Source: Streptomyces sp. NBC_00775 (lineage in GTDB: Bacteria > Actinomycetota > Actinomycetes > Streptomycetales > Streptomycetaceae). From it: 64,000 nt of DNA. How positions within the stretch are numbered: position 1 is the stretch's first letter; each line of letters begins with the position of its first letter. The stretch is taken from positions 4,712,001 through 4,776,000 of the forward strand of contig NZ_CP108938.1 of the NCBI RefSeq assembly GCF_036347135.1. Reading direction: 5' to 3'. Below the pieces are notes generated by a model. The model worked only from the letters and a program-made list of their open reading frames with translations. It had not been told where the DNA came from and ran no database searches. Positions 29,643-37,474 of the stretch are shown here, one piece after another. A program made the position numbers and the translations under genes.

Positions 29643-31202
29643 ATGAGCCTGCCTTCTGTCCCGCCCGCGACACACCCCTCGCCGGGCCCGGGGGCGACGG
29701 ACAAGGGGCTCAAGGGCGGCGCGCTGGGGCTGTTCTCCAGCACGGTGATCGGCCTGGCCTCCACCGCCCCCGCCTACAGCCTCGCGGCGACCCTCGGGGT
29801 CATCGTCGGGATCGTCGGCTTCCAGTCACCGATCGTGGTCGTCCTCGCCTTCATCCCGATGTTCCTGATCGCCTACGGCTACAAGGAGCTCAACCGGGCG
29901 GACCCCGACTGCGGCACCACCTTCACCTGGGCCTCCAGGGCGTTCGGCCCCCGTACCGGCTGGCTGGGCGGATGGGGCATCGTCGCGGCCGACATCATCG
30001 TGATGGCCAATCTGGCCCAGATCGCCGGGGCGTACGGCTTCCAGCTGGTGGGCGCGGACGGACTGGCGCAGGACACCTTCTGGGTCACCGTGGTCGGCGT
30101 GGTGTGGATCGCCGTGATGACGCTGATCTGCTACATCGGCATCGAGATCTCGGCGAACCTGCAGAAGGTGCTGCTCACCATCGAGATCGTGGTGCTCTTC
30201 CTGCTGGCGGTCACCGCGCTGGTCAAGGTGTACGGGGGAACGGGGCCGAGCGTCTCGTCGGAGCTCTCGTGGTCGTGGTTCAACCCCGCCCGGATCGACT
30301 CGCTCGACGCCCTCACCAAGAGCGTGCTCGCCGGTGTGTTCATCTACTGGGGCTGGGACACCGCCGTATCGGTCAACGAGGAGACCATCGACCGCGATCG
30401 CACGCCGGGCCGCGCCGCCGTCATGTCCACCGTCATCCTGCTGCTCGTCTACTTGATGGTCACCACGTCCGCGCAGGCCTTCGCCGGAGTCGGAGAGCAC
30501 GGCATCGGCCTCGCCAACCCGGACAACTCCGGAGACGTCCTGTCCAGTCTCGGCGCCGAGGTCTTCGGCACCGGGGCCTGGGGCGAGACCGCCACCAAAC
30601 TGCTGATCCTGATGGTGCTCACCTCGGCCGCCGCGTCCACCCAGACCACCATCCTGCCGACGGCACGCACCACGCTCTCCATGGCCGCCTTCAAGGCCAT
30701 CCCGGACCGCTTCGCCCGTATCCACCCGCGCTTCCTCACCCCGACGTGGTCCACGGTGGGCATGGGCCTGGCATCCATCGCCTTCTACGTCATGCTGACC
30801 CGGGTGAGCGAGAACGTCCTGGCCGACTCGATCGGCTCGGTCGGCCTGATGATCGCCTTCTACTACGGACTCACCGGGTTCGCCTGCGTCTGGTACTACC
30901 GCAAAGTCCTCACCCGCAGCGCCCGCGACCTGTGGACGAAGGGCATCATGCCCGGGGTCGGCGGCGTCCTGCTGCTCTACTTCTTCGTCAACGCCTGCGT
31001 GGTGTACTCCGCCGCGGACTACGGCAGCACCTCGTGGACGCTCCCCTTCCCGCCGCACTGGCGGCTCGGCGGCGTCTTCGTCACCGGTATCGGCGCACTG
31101 CTGCTGGGCGCCGTCCTGATGGTGGCGTACCACGTGATCCGTCCGGGCTTCTTCCGCCAGGAGACCATCCCCGTCTCGGCGCACGAACCGGACGGGCCGT
31201 GA
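29643..31202 (+). CDS. APC-superfamily amino acid permease
   Basis: Encodes 519 aa with about twelve transmembrane helices and an AA_permease_2 type N-terminus (GLFSSTVIGLASTAPAYSLA). GGAGG precedes ATG 29643 by 6 nt. The family imports amino acids by proton or substrate exchange. The conserved stretch WGWDTAVSVNEETIDRDRTP is typical of actinobacterial members. It ends 9 bp before the convergent lacI stop. No specific substrate can be assigned. Confidence 0.82.
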   Translation: MSLPSVPPATHPSPGPGATDKGLKGGALGLFSSTVIGLASTAPAYSLAATLGVIVGIVGFQSPIVVVLAFIPMFLIAYGYKELNRADPDCGTTFTWASRAFGPRTGWLGGWGIVAADIIVMANLAQIAGAYGFQLVGADGLAQDTFWVTVVGVVWIAVMTLICYIGIEISANLQKVLLTIEIVVLFLLAVTALVKVYGGTGPSVSSELSWSWFNPARIDSLDALTKSVLAGVFIYWGWDTAVSVNEETIDRDRTPGRAAVMSTVILLLVYLMVTTSAQAFAGVGEHGIGLANPDNSGDVLSSLGAEVFGTGAWGETATKLLILMVLTSAAASTQTTILPTARTTLSMAAFKAIPDRFARIHPRFLTPTWSTVGMGLASIAFYVMLTRVSENVLADSIGSVGLMIAFYYGLTGFACVWYYRKVLTRSARDLWTKGIMPGVGGVLLLYFFVNACVVYSAADYGSTSWTLPFPPHWRLGGVFVTGIGALLLGAVLMVAYHVIRPGFFRQETIPVSAHEPDGP

Positions 31203-31211
31203 GGGGTGTGG

Positions 31212-32282
31212 TCAGCCCTTCGGTGCCGGTGCCGGACCGGTGCTGCGGCGGACGATGAGTTCCACGGCGACGACGGGCTCGGGCGACGGCTCGGCCGGGC
31301 CGTCGATCTGGCCCAGCAGGAGCCGCAGGGAACGGGTGCCGATCTCGGCGAATTCGGTGCGTACGGTGGTCAGCGGGGGGAGCATATGGGCGGCCTCGGG
31401 GATGTCGTCGTACCCGACGACGCTGACGTCCTCGGGGACACGGCGTCCCGCTTCGTGGAAGGCGCGGAGCACGCCGAGCGCCATCTGGTCGTTGGAGACG
31501 AACACCGCGGTGACGTCCGGGCGCCCGGCCAAGCGGCGGCCCAGCGCGTATCCGGAGTCGGCGCTCCAGTCGCCGATGAGGGGTTCCGGGACCTCCGCGC
31601 CGGCCTCGTCCAGGGTTTCCCGCCAGCTCGCGATGCGTCGGTCCGCGGAGGTCCAGCCGGTCGGTCCCGCGATGTGCCAGACGGTGGAGTGGCCGAGGCG
31701 CAGGAGGTGTTCGACGGCCGCCCGCGCTCCGGTCCGGGAGTCCGCGGTGACCAGCGGGGTGCCGTCCCCGAGGTCGTTCTCCAGGACCACCAGCGGGATG
31801 TCGAGACGGGCCTCCGCCAGGGCCTTGCCCACCCGGAGCTGCGGGGCGATGGCGATCACGCCGTCCGCGCCCTCGGCCGACAGCCGGTCCACGGCACGCA
31901 CCACCGTGTCCCGGTCGGCCGTGTCGAGGGCGATGGAGCTCACCAGGTAACCGGCGTCCTGGGCCGCGGTGTTGATGGCGGTCAGAATGGAGGCGGGACC
32001 GTAGCGTGCCGCGTCGAAGGTGATGACGCCGAGCATCCTGGTTCTGCCGCTGGCCAGGGACCGTGCGCTGCGGCTCGGGCGGTAGCCGAGCGTGCGCATG
32101 GCGTCCGCCACCGCCTCCCGGGTTTCGGGACGGACGGCCGGATGGTCGTTGAGCACCCGGGAGACGGTCTGCTTCGAGACACCGGCCAGCCGGGCCACGT
32201 CGTCCATCACCGGGCGCGATCCCGCGAAGTTGCGCCGGCTGCGTCCCTTGGGAACAGCGCCGTCAGAGGCACTTCGGGTCAT
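31212..32282 (-). CDS. LacI-family transcriptional regulator
   Basis: Encodes 356 aa. The LacI HTH with hinge occupies about 26-75 (MDDVARLAGVSKQTVSRVLN, then SARSLASGRT), followed by a periplasmic-binding-protein-like sensor domain ending in the VELIVRRST signature. ATG 32282 is preceded by AAGGAAG. It lies downstream of an MFS gene on the same strand whose promoter carries a perfect LacI-type palindrome (33649-33662), so it most likely represses that transporter in response to a sugar or related ligand. Confidence 0.87.
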   Translation of the reverse strand: MTRSASDGAVPKGRSRRNFAGSRPVMDDVARLAGVSKQTVSRVLNDHPAVRPETREAVADAMRTLGYRPSRSARSLASGRTRMLGVITFDAARYGPASILTAINTAAQDAGYLVSSIALDTADRDTVVRAVDRLSAEGADGVIAIAPQLRVGKALAEARLDIPLVVLENDLGDGTPLVTADSRTGARAAVEHLLRLGHSTVWHIAGPTGWTSADRRIASWRETLDEAGAEVPEPLIGDWSADSGYALGRRLAGRPDVTAVFVSNDQMALGVLRAFHEAGRRVPEDVSVVGYDDIPEAAHMLPPLTTVRTEFAEIGTRSLRLLLGQIDGPAEPSPEPVVAVELIVRRSTGPAPAPKG

Positions 32283-32331
32283 GGGGGATGCTTCCTTCAA
32301 CCTCGTCCAGCCTCGTCCAGGCGTTTGTGTC

Positions 32332-32364
32332 CCGCCCGGCAGGCCCACAGGATAGGCCGGGCGG
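32332..32364 (-). terminator. Hairpin between the MFS gene and lacI
   Basis: A 9-bp stem CCGCCCGGC (32332-32340) pairs with GCCGGGCGG (32356-32364) across a 15-nt loop, in the 137-bp gap downstream of the MFS gene and upstream of lacI. A 10-bp tandem duplication (CCTCGTCCAG, 32301-32320) lies next to it. It may be an attenuator or a partial terminator. Confidence 0.4.
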
Positions 32365-32419
32365 AACAAGGAGGGCCCGGCGTCCTTGGTCGCGTCCAAG
32401 GGCACGAGAGGCGCCGGGT

Positions 32420-33616
32420 TCAGCGGGGTCGGGTGGCGCGGATCAGCCAGCCGGTGGCCGCCAGGCACAGCGCGGAGATCACACACAGCAGCAGCGGGAC
32501 CGCGCGGATCCCGGACCACTCGATCGCCTTGCCGAGCGCGGGCCCCGCCGCGACTCCGCCGACCATGGACGCGGCGATGACCACCGCTCCCGCCCTGCGG
32601 GCCCGCGGGGCGGCCTTGTTGAGCCAGGGCAGCCCGGTGGGGAAGATCGGCGCGATGAACAGACCGACACCGGCGTACGCGTACGGTGCGAGCCCCGGCA
32701 CCGCGGCCAGCAGCAGGCAGACCGTCATGCCCGCGCACGAAACGGTGATGATGGACTGGGCCGAGTAGCGCAGGGCGATCGGCGCGACGAGGAATCGGCC
32801 GACGGTCATCATCAGCCAGTAGACGGAGGTGGCGGTGGCCGCGACCCCCGCGCCGTAACCGACGGTCTCCAGATGCGTGGGCTCCCAGCCGCCGACACCC
32901 GCCTCGATGCCGACATGCAGGACGTAGAGGGTGACGAAGACGGCGAGCACGGAGCCCAGGCTGCGGCCGAGGACCTGCCCGCCACCGGCGCCCGCTTCCC
33001 CGGCGGGCTGGGGCGCCCGGTCCCGTACGCCCTTCAGGCAGAGCAGCAGCGGCAGATTGGCGGCCGCGAAGGCGAGGAAGACCGCCGGATAGTGCTCCGA
33101 GCCCACCACGCCGATCAGCGCCGGGCCGAGGATCGCGCCCACCCCGAAGTGGGCGTTGAGAATGTTGAGCATGGCGGTCGAACGGCGGCCGAAGCCGACG
33201 GCGAACAGCTGGTTGAGGCCGTAGTCGATGCCGCCGAAACCGAGCCCGGCGAACAGGGCCGCCGCCAGGCCGACGGGCCAGTTCGGCGCCAGCGCGAAGC
33301 CCGCCGCGCCGACGGCCATCAGCAGATACGAGGCGCCAAGGATCTGCCGGTTGCCGAGCCGGCCGTACAGCCGGTCGAAGAGCAGCACACCGGCGACACC
33401 GCCGACGAAGTGGGCGCTCAGCCCCAGCCCGGCGGCCGAGGGCGAGAGCCCGAACTCCCGCCGGAAGGCCGGGATCGACGGCCCGTACAGCGCCTGGAGC
33501 GCGCCGATGAGAACGAAGCCGACGCAGGACGCGACGATGGCGGCGGTGCTGAACACGGGGGCGTCCGGGGGTGCTTGGGCGCTCGTGACCTGTGGTGCGG
33601 TCGTGGGCTCGGTCAC
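32420..33616 (-). CDS. MFS transporter (FucP/NarK-like), LacI-controlled
   Basis: Encodes 398 aa from GTG 33616 (TGGAG 5 nt upstream); a longer frame runs through the operator and is rejected. About twelve helices are visible, with a conserved start CVGFVLIGALQALYGPSIPA and GLGFGGIDYGLNQ in helix 4-5. The family moves sugars or small organic solutes in symport with protons. The LacI gene downstream and the operator upstream suggest induction by a carbohydrate. There is no obvious connection to the antibiotic genes on either side. Confidence 0.8.
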   Translation of the reverse strand: MTEPTTAPQVTSAQAPPDAPVFSTAAIVASCVGFVLIGALQALYGPSIPAFRREFGLSPSAAGLGLSAHFVGGVAGVLLFDRLYGRLGNRQILGASYLLMAVGAAGFALAPNWPVGLAAALFAGLGFGGIDYGLNQLFAVGFGRRSTAMLNILNAHFGVGAILGPALIGVVGSEHYPAVFLAFAAANLPLLLCLKGVRDRAPQPAGEAGAGGGQVLGRSLGSVLAVFVTLYVLHVGIEAGVGGWEPTHLETVGYGAGVAATATSVYWLMMTVGRFLVAPIALRYSAQSIITVSCAGMTVCLLLAAVPGLAPYAYAGVGLFIAPIFPTGLPWLNKAAPRARRAGAVVIAASMVGGVAAGPALGKAIEWSGIRAVPLLLCVISALCLAATGWLIRATRPR

Positions 33617-33648
33617 GTGGACTCCAGAGGACGGCGACAGACTGGCGA

Positions 33649-33662
33649 TGTTACCGGTAACA
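33649..33662. promoter_or_regulatory. LacI-family operator
   Basis: TGTTACCGGTAACA is a perfect 14-bp palindrome with the central CG step typical of LacI operators. It lies 33 bp upstream of the MFS start codon, where it would block the promoter. It is the probable site for the adjacent LacI-family regulator. Confidence 0.75.
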
Positions 33663-33798
33663 AAACCGCCGTCAAGATCTCTCACAGAACTCCGCGCCCC
33701 GCCCGGACCGAAGGTGCCGCCGCAACTGCCGATCGCCCGGGCGCTCCGCTCGTACCGTCAAATCCCGTAGCTGTAGGACGACTTCAGGAGGGACAGGT

Positions 33799-34047
33799 AT
33801 GAACAACAGCCTTCGTACGGCGGCCGCGGCCGCCGCGCTCGTCACCGGGCTCGTGGCGGCCGGCAGCACCACCGCCGCCGCTGCCTCGCGGCCGGAGCGC
33901 ATCACCTCGCAGGCGCAGCTCACAGCGAGCATCCAGAAGGCGGTCGCCGCCGAGCAGAGCAACGGGGCCGTCTCCACCAACGGCGTCATCGCGGGCCTTG
34001 TCAGCTCCTCGACCGCCTCCGTGGGCGTCGACAAGGCTTCCTGCTGA
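33799..34047 (+). CDS. Small secreted protein with a C-terminal cysteine
   Basis: Encodes 82 aa. ATG 33799 has AGGAGG just upstream. Residues 1-30 form a Sec signal peptide (hydrophobic Ala/Val/Leu core, likely cleavage in TTAAAAS). The mature part of about 52 residues is Ser/Thr/Ala/Val-rich and has a single cysteine as its last residue (VDKASC). I do not recognise the family. Only 19 bp separate it from the Cys-rich gene downstream, so they form a two-gene unit. It could be an extracellular factor, or a precursor processed with help from its neighbour; both are speculative. Confidence 0.7.
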   Translation: MNNSLRTAAAAAALVTGLVAAGSTTAAAASRPERITSQAQLTASIQKAVAAEQSNGAVSTNGVIAGLVSSSTASVGVDKASC

Positions 34048-34066
34048 CGGGATGGAGGTGAGCACC

Positions 34067-34597
34067 GTGGACAGCTCTGTGGACAGCACCGTGGACAGCT
34101 CTGTGGATCACTTGGATCACGTGGATCACACCCAGGACCGGCGGGAGCCTCCCGTCACCTGGTGTCCGAGCGGGGAAGCACACCGTCCGGAGTCCGTCGT
34201 GCTCGGTGTCAGGTCCGGGGAGAACAACCAGGTCGTCTACCTGGCCGACCCGGTCCCGGCCGCCGATGTGCTCGGTGCCATCCCGGAGGGCATCGCACCC
34301 AACCGTGTCCTGCGCTTCGCCTCGCACTGCGTGTCGGACTGTGCGAACCGGATCGGCGAGGCCTGCGGGCTGATCGAGCGGATCCGGGTCGTACCGTCCG
34401 AGACCACCGCGAGCGCCGTGCCACGGTGCCACCTCCGTCCGCACTGCAAGTGGTGGAACCAGGCCGGCGTCGAGGCCTGCCACCGCTGCCCCGCCGTCAG
34501 CACCCTGAACTCCCGCGACGACGAGCTCGTCTCGCTCGTCGCGGACCCCTCCACCACCCGGGAACAACTGGACGGCTGGATCGCCGCGGCCGAGTGA
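34067..34597 (+). CDS. Cys-rich protein of unknown function
   Basis: Encodes 176 aa from GTG 34067 with GGAGG at 8-nt spacing; other in-frame GTG codons lie just upstream. The N-terminus is a DSSVDSTVDSSVDHLDHVDH repeat encoded by near-tandem nonamers. There are eight cysteines: C33, C88-x3-C92-x7-C100 and C121-x5-C127-x10-C138-x2-C141, the last group within HLRPHCKWWNQAGVEACHRC. The spacing suggests a metal site (zinc or iron-sulfur). There are no membrane segments or export signal. It is paired with the small secreted protein upstream, and a long inverted repeat begins 10 bp after its stop. I cannot assign a function. Confidence 0.68.
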   Translation: MDSSVDSTVDSSVDHLDHVDHTQDRREPPVTWCPSGEAHRPESVVLGVRSGENNQVVYLADPVPAADVLGAIPEGIAPNRVLRFASHCVSDCANRIGEACGLIERIRVVPSETTASAVPRCHLRPHCKWWNQAGVEACHRCPAVSTLNSRDDELVSLVADPSTTREQLDGWIAAAE

Positions 34598-34606
34598 GCG
34601 TGGGGG

Positions 34607-34687
34607 GTGATTGGCAGATCTGTTCCGCTGGAGAAGCCGAAAGTGGCAGGTGGACGGGGTTGGCCGTGGAACAAATCTGCCAATCAC
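34607..34687 (+). repeat. Long inverted repeat (20 bp arms) between the Cys-rich gene and TEII
   Basis: The left arm 34607-34626 begins GTGATTGGCAG; the right arm 34668-34687 ends CTGCCAATCAC. They match at 19 of 20 positions (the one mismatch is G-U compatible), with a 41-nt loop. It starts 10 bp after the Cys-rich gene and ends 63 bp before the thioesterase. It may be a terminator for the upstream pair or an RNA regulatory element. Confidence 0.7.
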
Positions 34688-34750
34688 TGACGCTTGTTGG
34701 CCGAGTTCGACAGACGCAGAGTTTCGACAGAGCACGAGAGAAGGGCAGTT

Positions 34751-35494
34751 GTGGACAACTGGATACGTCGCTTCCACCCCGCGCCCGGCGCCCGGATGCG
34801 GCTGCTGTGCTTCCCGCACGCGGGCGGCACCGCCGGCTCGTACCACGCGCTGTCGGCCTCGGTCGAGGGCGCCGTCGAGCCGCTGATCGTGCAGTACCCG
34901 GGGCGGCTCGACCGCTTCGCCGAACCGTTCGCCGAGCGGCTCGACGACGTCGTGGACGCCGTGCTGGACGAGCTCGACGCGGACGACCGGCCGCTGGCGC
35001 TGTTCGGCCACAGCATGGGCGCGCTCCTGGCGTTCGCGACCGCGCGGCGGCTGGAGACCGAGGGGCGGGCGCCCGCAGTCCTGTTCGTGTCGGGGCGGGA
35101 GGGCCCGTCGCTGCCGGTCAGGACCCGGTTGCCGCAGAGCCCCTCGGACGACGAACTCCTCGCGGAACTACGGCTGTTGTCCGGCACCGCCGCCGAACTG
35201 CTGGACAGCCCCGAGTTCCTCCAGCTCGTGCTGCCACCACTGCGCGCCGACTACCGGATGCTCGCCGCGTACGCCTGCCCGCCGGGCCCACCGCTCGGCT
35301 GCCCGGTCGTGGCGCTGACCGGGGACAGCGACCCCCGGGTCTCGGTCGACGGCGTGGGGGCGTGGGAAGGCGAGACCGACGGGCCGTTCACGCGCCATGT
35401 GCTGCCTGGCGGGCACTTCTATCTCGACGATCACCGGACGTATGTCGCCGATGTGATCACATCGGTATGTGGGTCGGCCGTGTCGGCCGTCTGA
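34751..35494 (+). CDS. Type II thioesterase
   Basis: Encodes 247 aa from GTG 34751. Alpha/beta-hydrolase motifs: LLCFPHAGGTAGSYHAL near the N-terminus, GHSMG with S88, an acid in TGDSDP (D192 or D194) and H222 in GGHFYL. Stand-alone TEII enzymes remove misprimed acyl or aminoacyl groups from carrier proteins of NRPS and PKS lines. The NRPS/PKS operon starting at 38.7 kb is the obvious client, although phosphatase and MASE1 genes lie between. A TTCGACAGA direct repeat (34706, 34723) lies just upstream and may belong to its promoter. Confidence 0.87.
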   Translation: MDNWIRRFHPAPGARMRLLCFPHAGGTAGSYHALSASVEGAVEPLIVQYPGRLDRFAEPFAERLDDVVDAVLDELDADDRPLALFGHSMGALLAFATARRLETEGRAPAVLFVSGREGPSLPVRTRLPQSPSDDELLAELRLLSGTAAELLDSPEFLQLVLPPLRADYRMLAAYACPPGPPLGCPVVALTGDSDPRVSVDGVGAWEGETDGPFTRHVLPGGHFYLDDHRTYVADVITSVCGSAVSAV

Positions 35495-35888
35495 CGACCT
35501 CGTCTGGCAGTGTTCTCCGTACGGAGCATGTAGGCGAAGTCGGCCAGGTCCCCCTTTGCGGTGGCCTGGCCGCGCCGGCCGGATGGCTGCTCGAACGGTC
35601 GCAACGCCGTTCGGTGATCCAGTCCGGGATGTCGCGAGGCACTCGCCAAAGCTGGACGCTGCTTGTTCTGGGGCCTGGCTTCGGTCGTGATCGCATCCGG
35701 GTTTCCCTGCTCGGCCGGTCCCGCGGCGGGCTGGGCACCAAGAAGATGCCGCTGCCGGCCCCGCCTCCCTTGGGACCCACCCGGGCTGTCCGGATGTGGC
35801 ATGCCGCTCCTGGAGTAATGACCGTTTGCCCTGACGGGCCGTGTCAGGCTGTGGTCTCGATTGATCAGGGCGGTGTCAGGAGGCCGGA
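35495..35888. other. 394-bp intergenic region without a recognisable gene
   Basis: Open frames cross this stretch on both strands, but none has a credible start, ribosome site or recognisable family. It must contain the promoter for the small ORF/phosphatase pair. A degraded mobile element cannot be excluded; I see no terminal repeats. Confidence 0.5.
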
Positions 35889-36032
35889 ATGTACCGCTCG
35901 AGTGAGGAGCGGTGCCGGTGGCGCAGGACCACCGCGGTGGCCGCCGACGCCCCGTTCGCCCTGATCGGCATCGATCGCCGGCGGCTGAAGGTGGCCGAGA
36001 CCGCGCTTCGGGCCGGCGGGTGCTCGTCATGA
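35889..36032 (+). CDS. Small 47-aa protein coupled to the phosphatase gene
   Basis: ATG 35889 is preceded by a full AGGAGG with 5-nt spacing. The frame ends in TGA at 36030-36032, overlapping the phosphatase ATG (ATGA). The product starts MYRSSEERCRWRRTTAVAAD and ends ALRAGGCSS; it is basic, with two cysteines and no signal or membrane segment. The strong ribosome site and coupling argue that it is translated. It may simply drive coupled translation, or may regulate the phosphatase; neither can be shown here. Confidence 0.55.
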   Translation: MYRSSEERCRWRRTTAVAADAPFALIGIDRRRLKVAETALRAGGCSS

Positions 36033-37369
36033 CAGGAGAGGACGAAGGGCAGCAACCGGGGCTGCCGCAGCTTCCCGATCTGCATGTGCGGTTGCGTGAC
36101 GAGTTGGGCCGGATCGACGACCAACTGCGCGGTCTGCTGGACACCATGGACCGGCTGCAGGGCCTGCTCGACGCGGTGGTGGCCATCAGCCGGGAGGTGG
36201 AGCTGCCTGCCGTGCTGCACCGCATCGTGACCACCGCCATGGAACTGGTCGGCAGCCGCTACGGGGCGCTGGCCGTACTCGGCGAGTCCGAAGAGCAGCT
36301 GGAGCAGTTCATCGCCGTCGGCCTGTCCGAACAGGAACGCGCTGATCTGGCCGAGACCGGCCTGCCCCGCGGTCGGGGTGTCCTCGGGCACCTGATCCGC
36401 CACCCCGAACCGCTGCGGGTCGACAGCATCTCCACTCATCCGTCATCCGTCGGTTTCCCGCCCGGCCACCCGTACCTGCGTACCTTGCTCGGCGTCGCCA
36501 TCAGCGTGCGCGGCGAGATCTACGGTGACCTCTACCTGTCCGAGCGGCGTGACGGACAGCCCTTCGACGTCCACGACGAGAACGTCGTCGTCGCCCTGGC
36601 CAGCGCCGCCGGCATCGCGATCGAAAACGTCCGCCTGTTTGAACGGGTTCGCCTCGGAGCCGAGCAGTTCCAACGGCTGCTGTTGCCGACGCTGCCCGAC
36701 CTGCGACCGTTCGCCGCCGCTGCCATCTATCAGCCCGCCGCCGAGCCCAGTCGACTCGGCGGGGACTGGTACGACGCCATCCCGCTGCCCGGCAACGTCG
36801 TGGCGGTCGTCATCGGTGACGTGGTCGGCCACGATCTGCAGGCCGCGGCCGCCATGGCCTGCACCCGTAACATGCTGCGCTCGTTGCTGTTCCTGTTCGA
36901 CCGTGGCAATCCGCCCGGCGCGGTCCTCACCCAGCTCGACCGCACCCTGCAGGCCATCACGGACAATCCCGTCACCACGACCACCCTGGCGCGTTTCGAA
37001 CCGGAGGGAGGCGGCTGGCGCCTCCACTGGAGCACCGCGGGCCATGTCCCACCCCTGCTGATCACTCCTGAGCACCGAACCGAATACCTGTTCGGCGAAC
37101 CCGGGCTACCGCTCGGAGTCGACCCCGAGCAGCCCCGCCCCGATCACTCGCGCTTCCTGCCCCCGGACACCACCGTGGTCTTCTTCACCGACGGGCTGAT
37201 CGAACATCCCAACCACTCGATCGACGAAAGCATGAACCAGCTCGCCGATCTCGCCATCGCGTATGCCGACCTGCCCCTGCAGGAGTTCGTTCAAGCACTG
37301 GCCGATCACCACCCCAGCGACGGTCACGACGACATGGCCATCCTCGCCCTGCGCACCCCGCACGGCTGA
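36029..37369 (+). CDS. GAF-domain PP2C (SpoIIE/RsbU-type) protein phosphatase
   Basis: Encodes 446 aa from ATG 36029. A short coiled-coil-like N-terminus (LRDELGRIDDQLRGLLDTMD) is followed by a GAF sensor domain (about 55-205, with LPRGRGVLGHLI and YLRTLLGVAI) and a PP2C-type SpoIIE domain (about 225-445). Metal-binding aspartates occur in GGDWYDAI, IGDVVGHDL, FFTDGLIE and GHDDMAIL. Such proteins dephosphorylate anti-anti-sigma factors in partner-switching pathways. It is coupled to the 47-aa ORF upstream and followed after 105 bp by a MASE1 membrane protein that may be its sensor partner. Confidence 0.85.
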   Translation: MTGEDEGQQPGLPQLPDLHVRLRDELGRIDDQLRGLLDTMDRLQGLLDAVVAISREVELPAVLHRIVTTAMELVGSRYGALAVLGESEEQLEQFIAVGLSEQERADLAETGLPRGRGVLGHLIRHPEPLRVDSISTHPSSVGFPPGHPYLRTLLGVAISVRGEIYGDLYLSERRDGQPFDVHDENVVVALASAAGIAIENVRLFERVRLGAEQFQRLLLPTLPDLRPFAAAAIYQPAAEPSRLGGDWYDAIPLPGNVVAVVIGDVVGHDLQAAAAMACTRNMLRSLLFLFDRGNPPGAVLTQLDRTLQAITDNPVTTTTLARFEPEGGGWRLHWSTAGHVPPLLITPEHRTEYLFGEPGLPLGVDPEQPRPDHSRFLPPDTTVVFFTDGLIEHPNHSIDESMNQLADLAIAYADLPLQEFVQALADHHPSDGHDDMAILALRTPHG

Positions 37370-37474
37370 TCCTCGTGACCAAGGACCGAACGTTCAGTTC
37401 AACGGCGCCGTGGAGGATCCGGGGGATCCGACGGATGATGGACATCGGGGCGATGTCGATGCGGAGGTCGCCCG

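Noticed and set aside
34162..35964. + strand 600-codon open frame over the thioesterase
   Set aside because: The thioesterase in another frame has a full catalytic triad; the long frame has none and is Arg/Pro/Gly-rich, like other shadows.
35431..36240. - strand open frame opposite the phosphatase leader and its upstream gap
   Set aside because: No ribosome site or recognisable family; it overlaps the well-supported + strand phosphatase.
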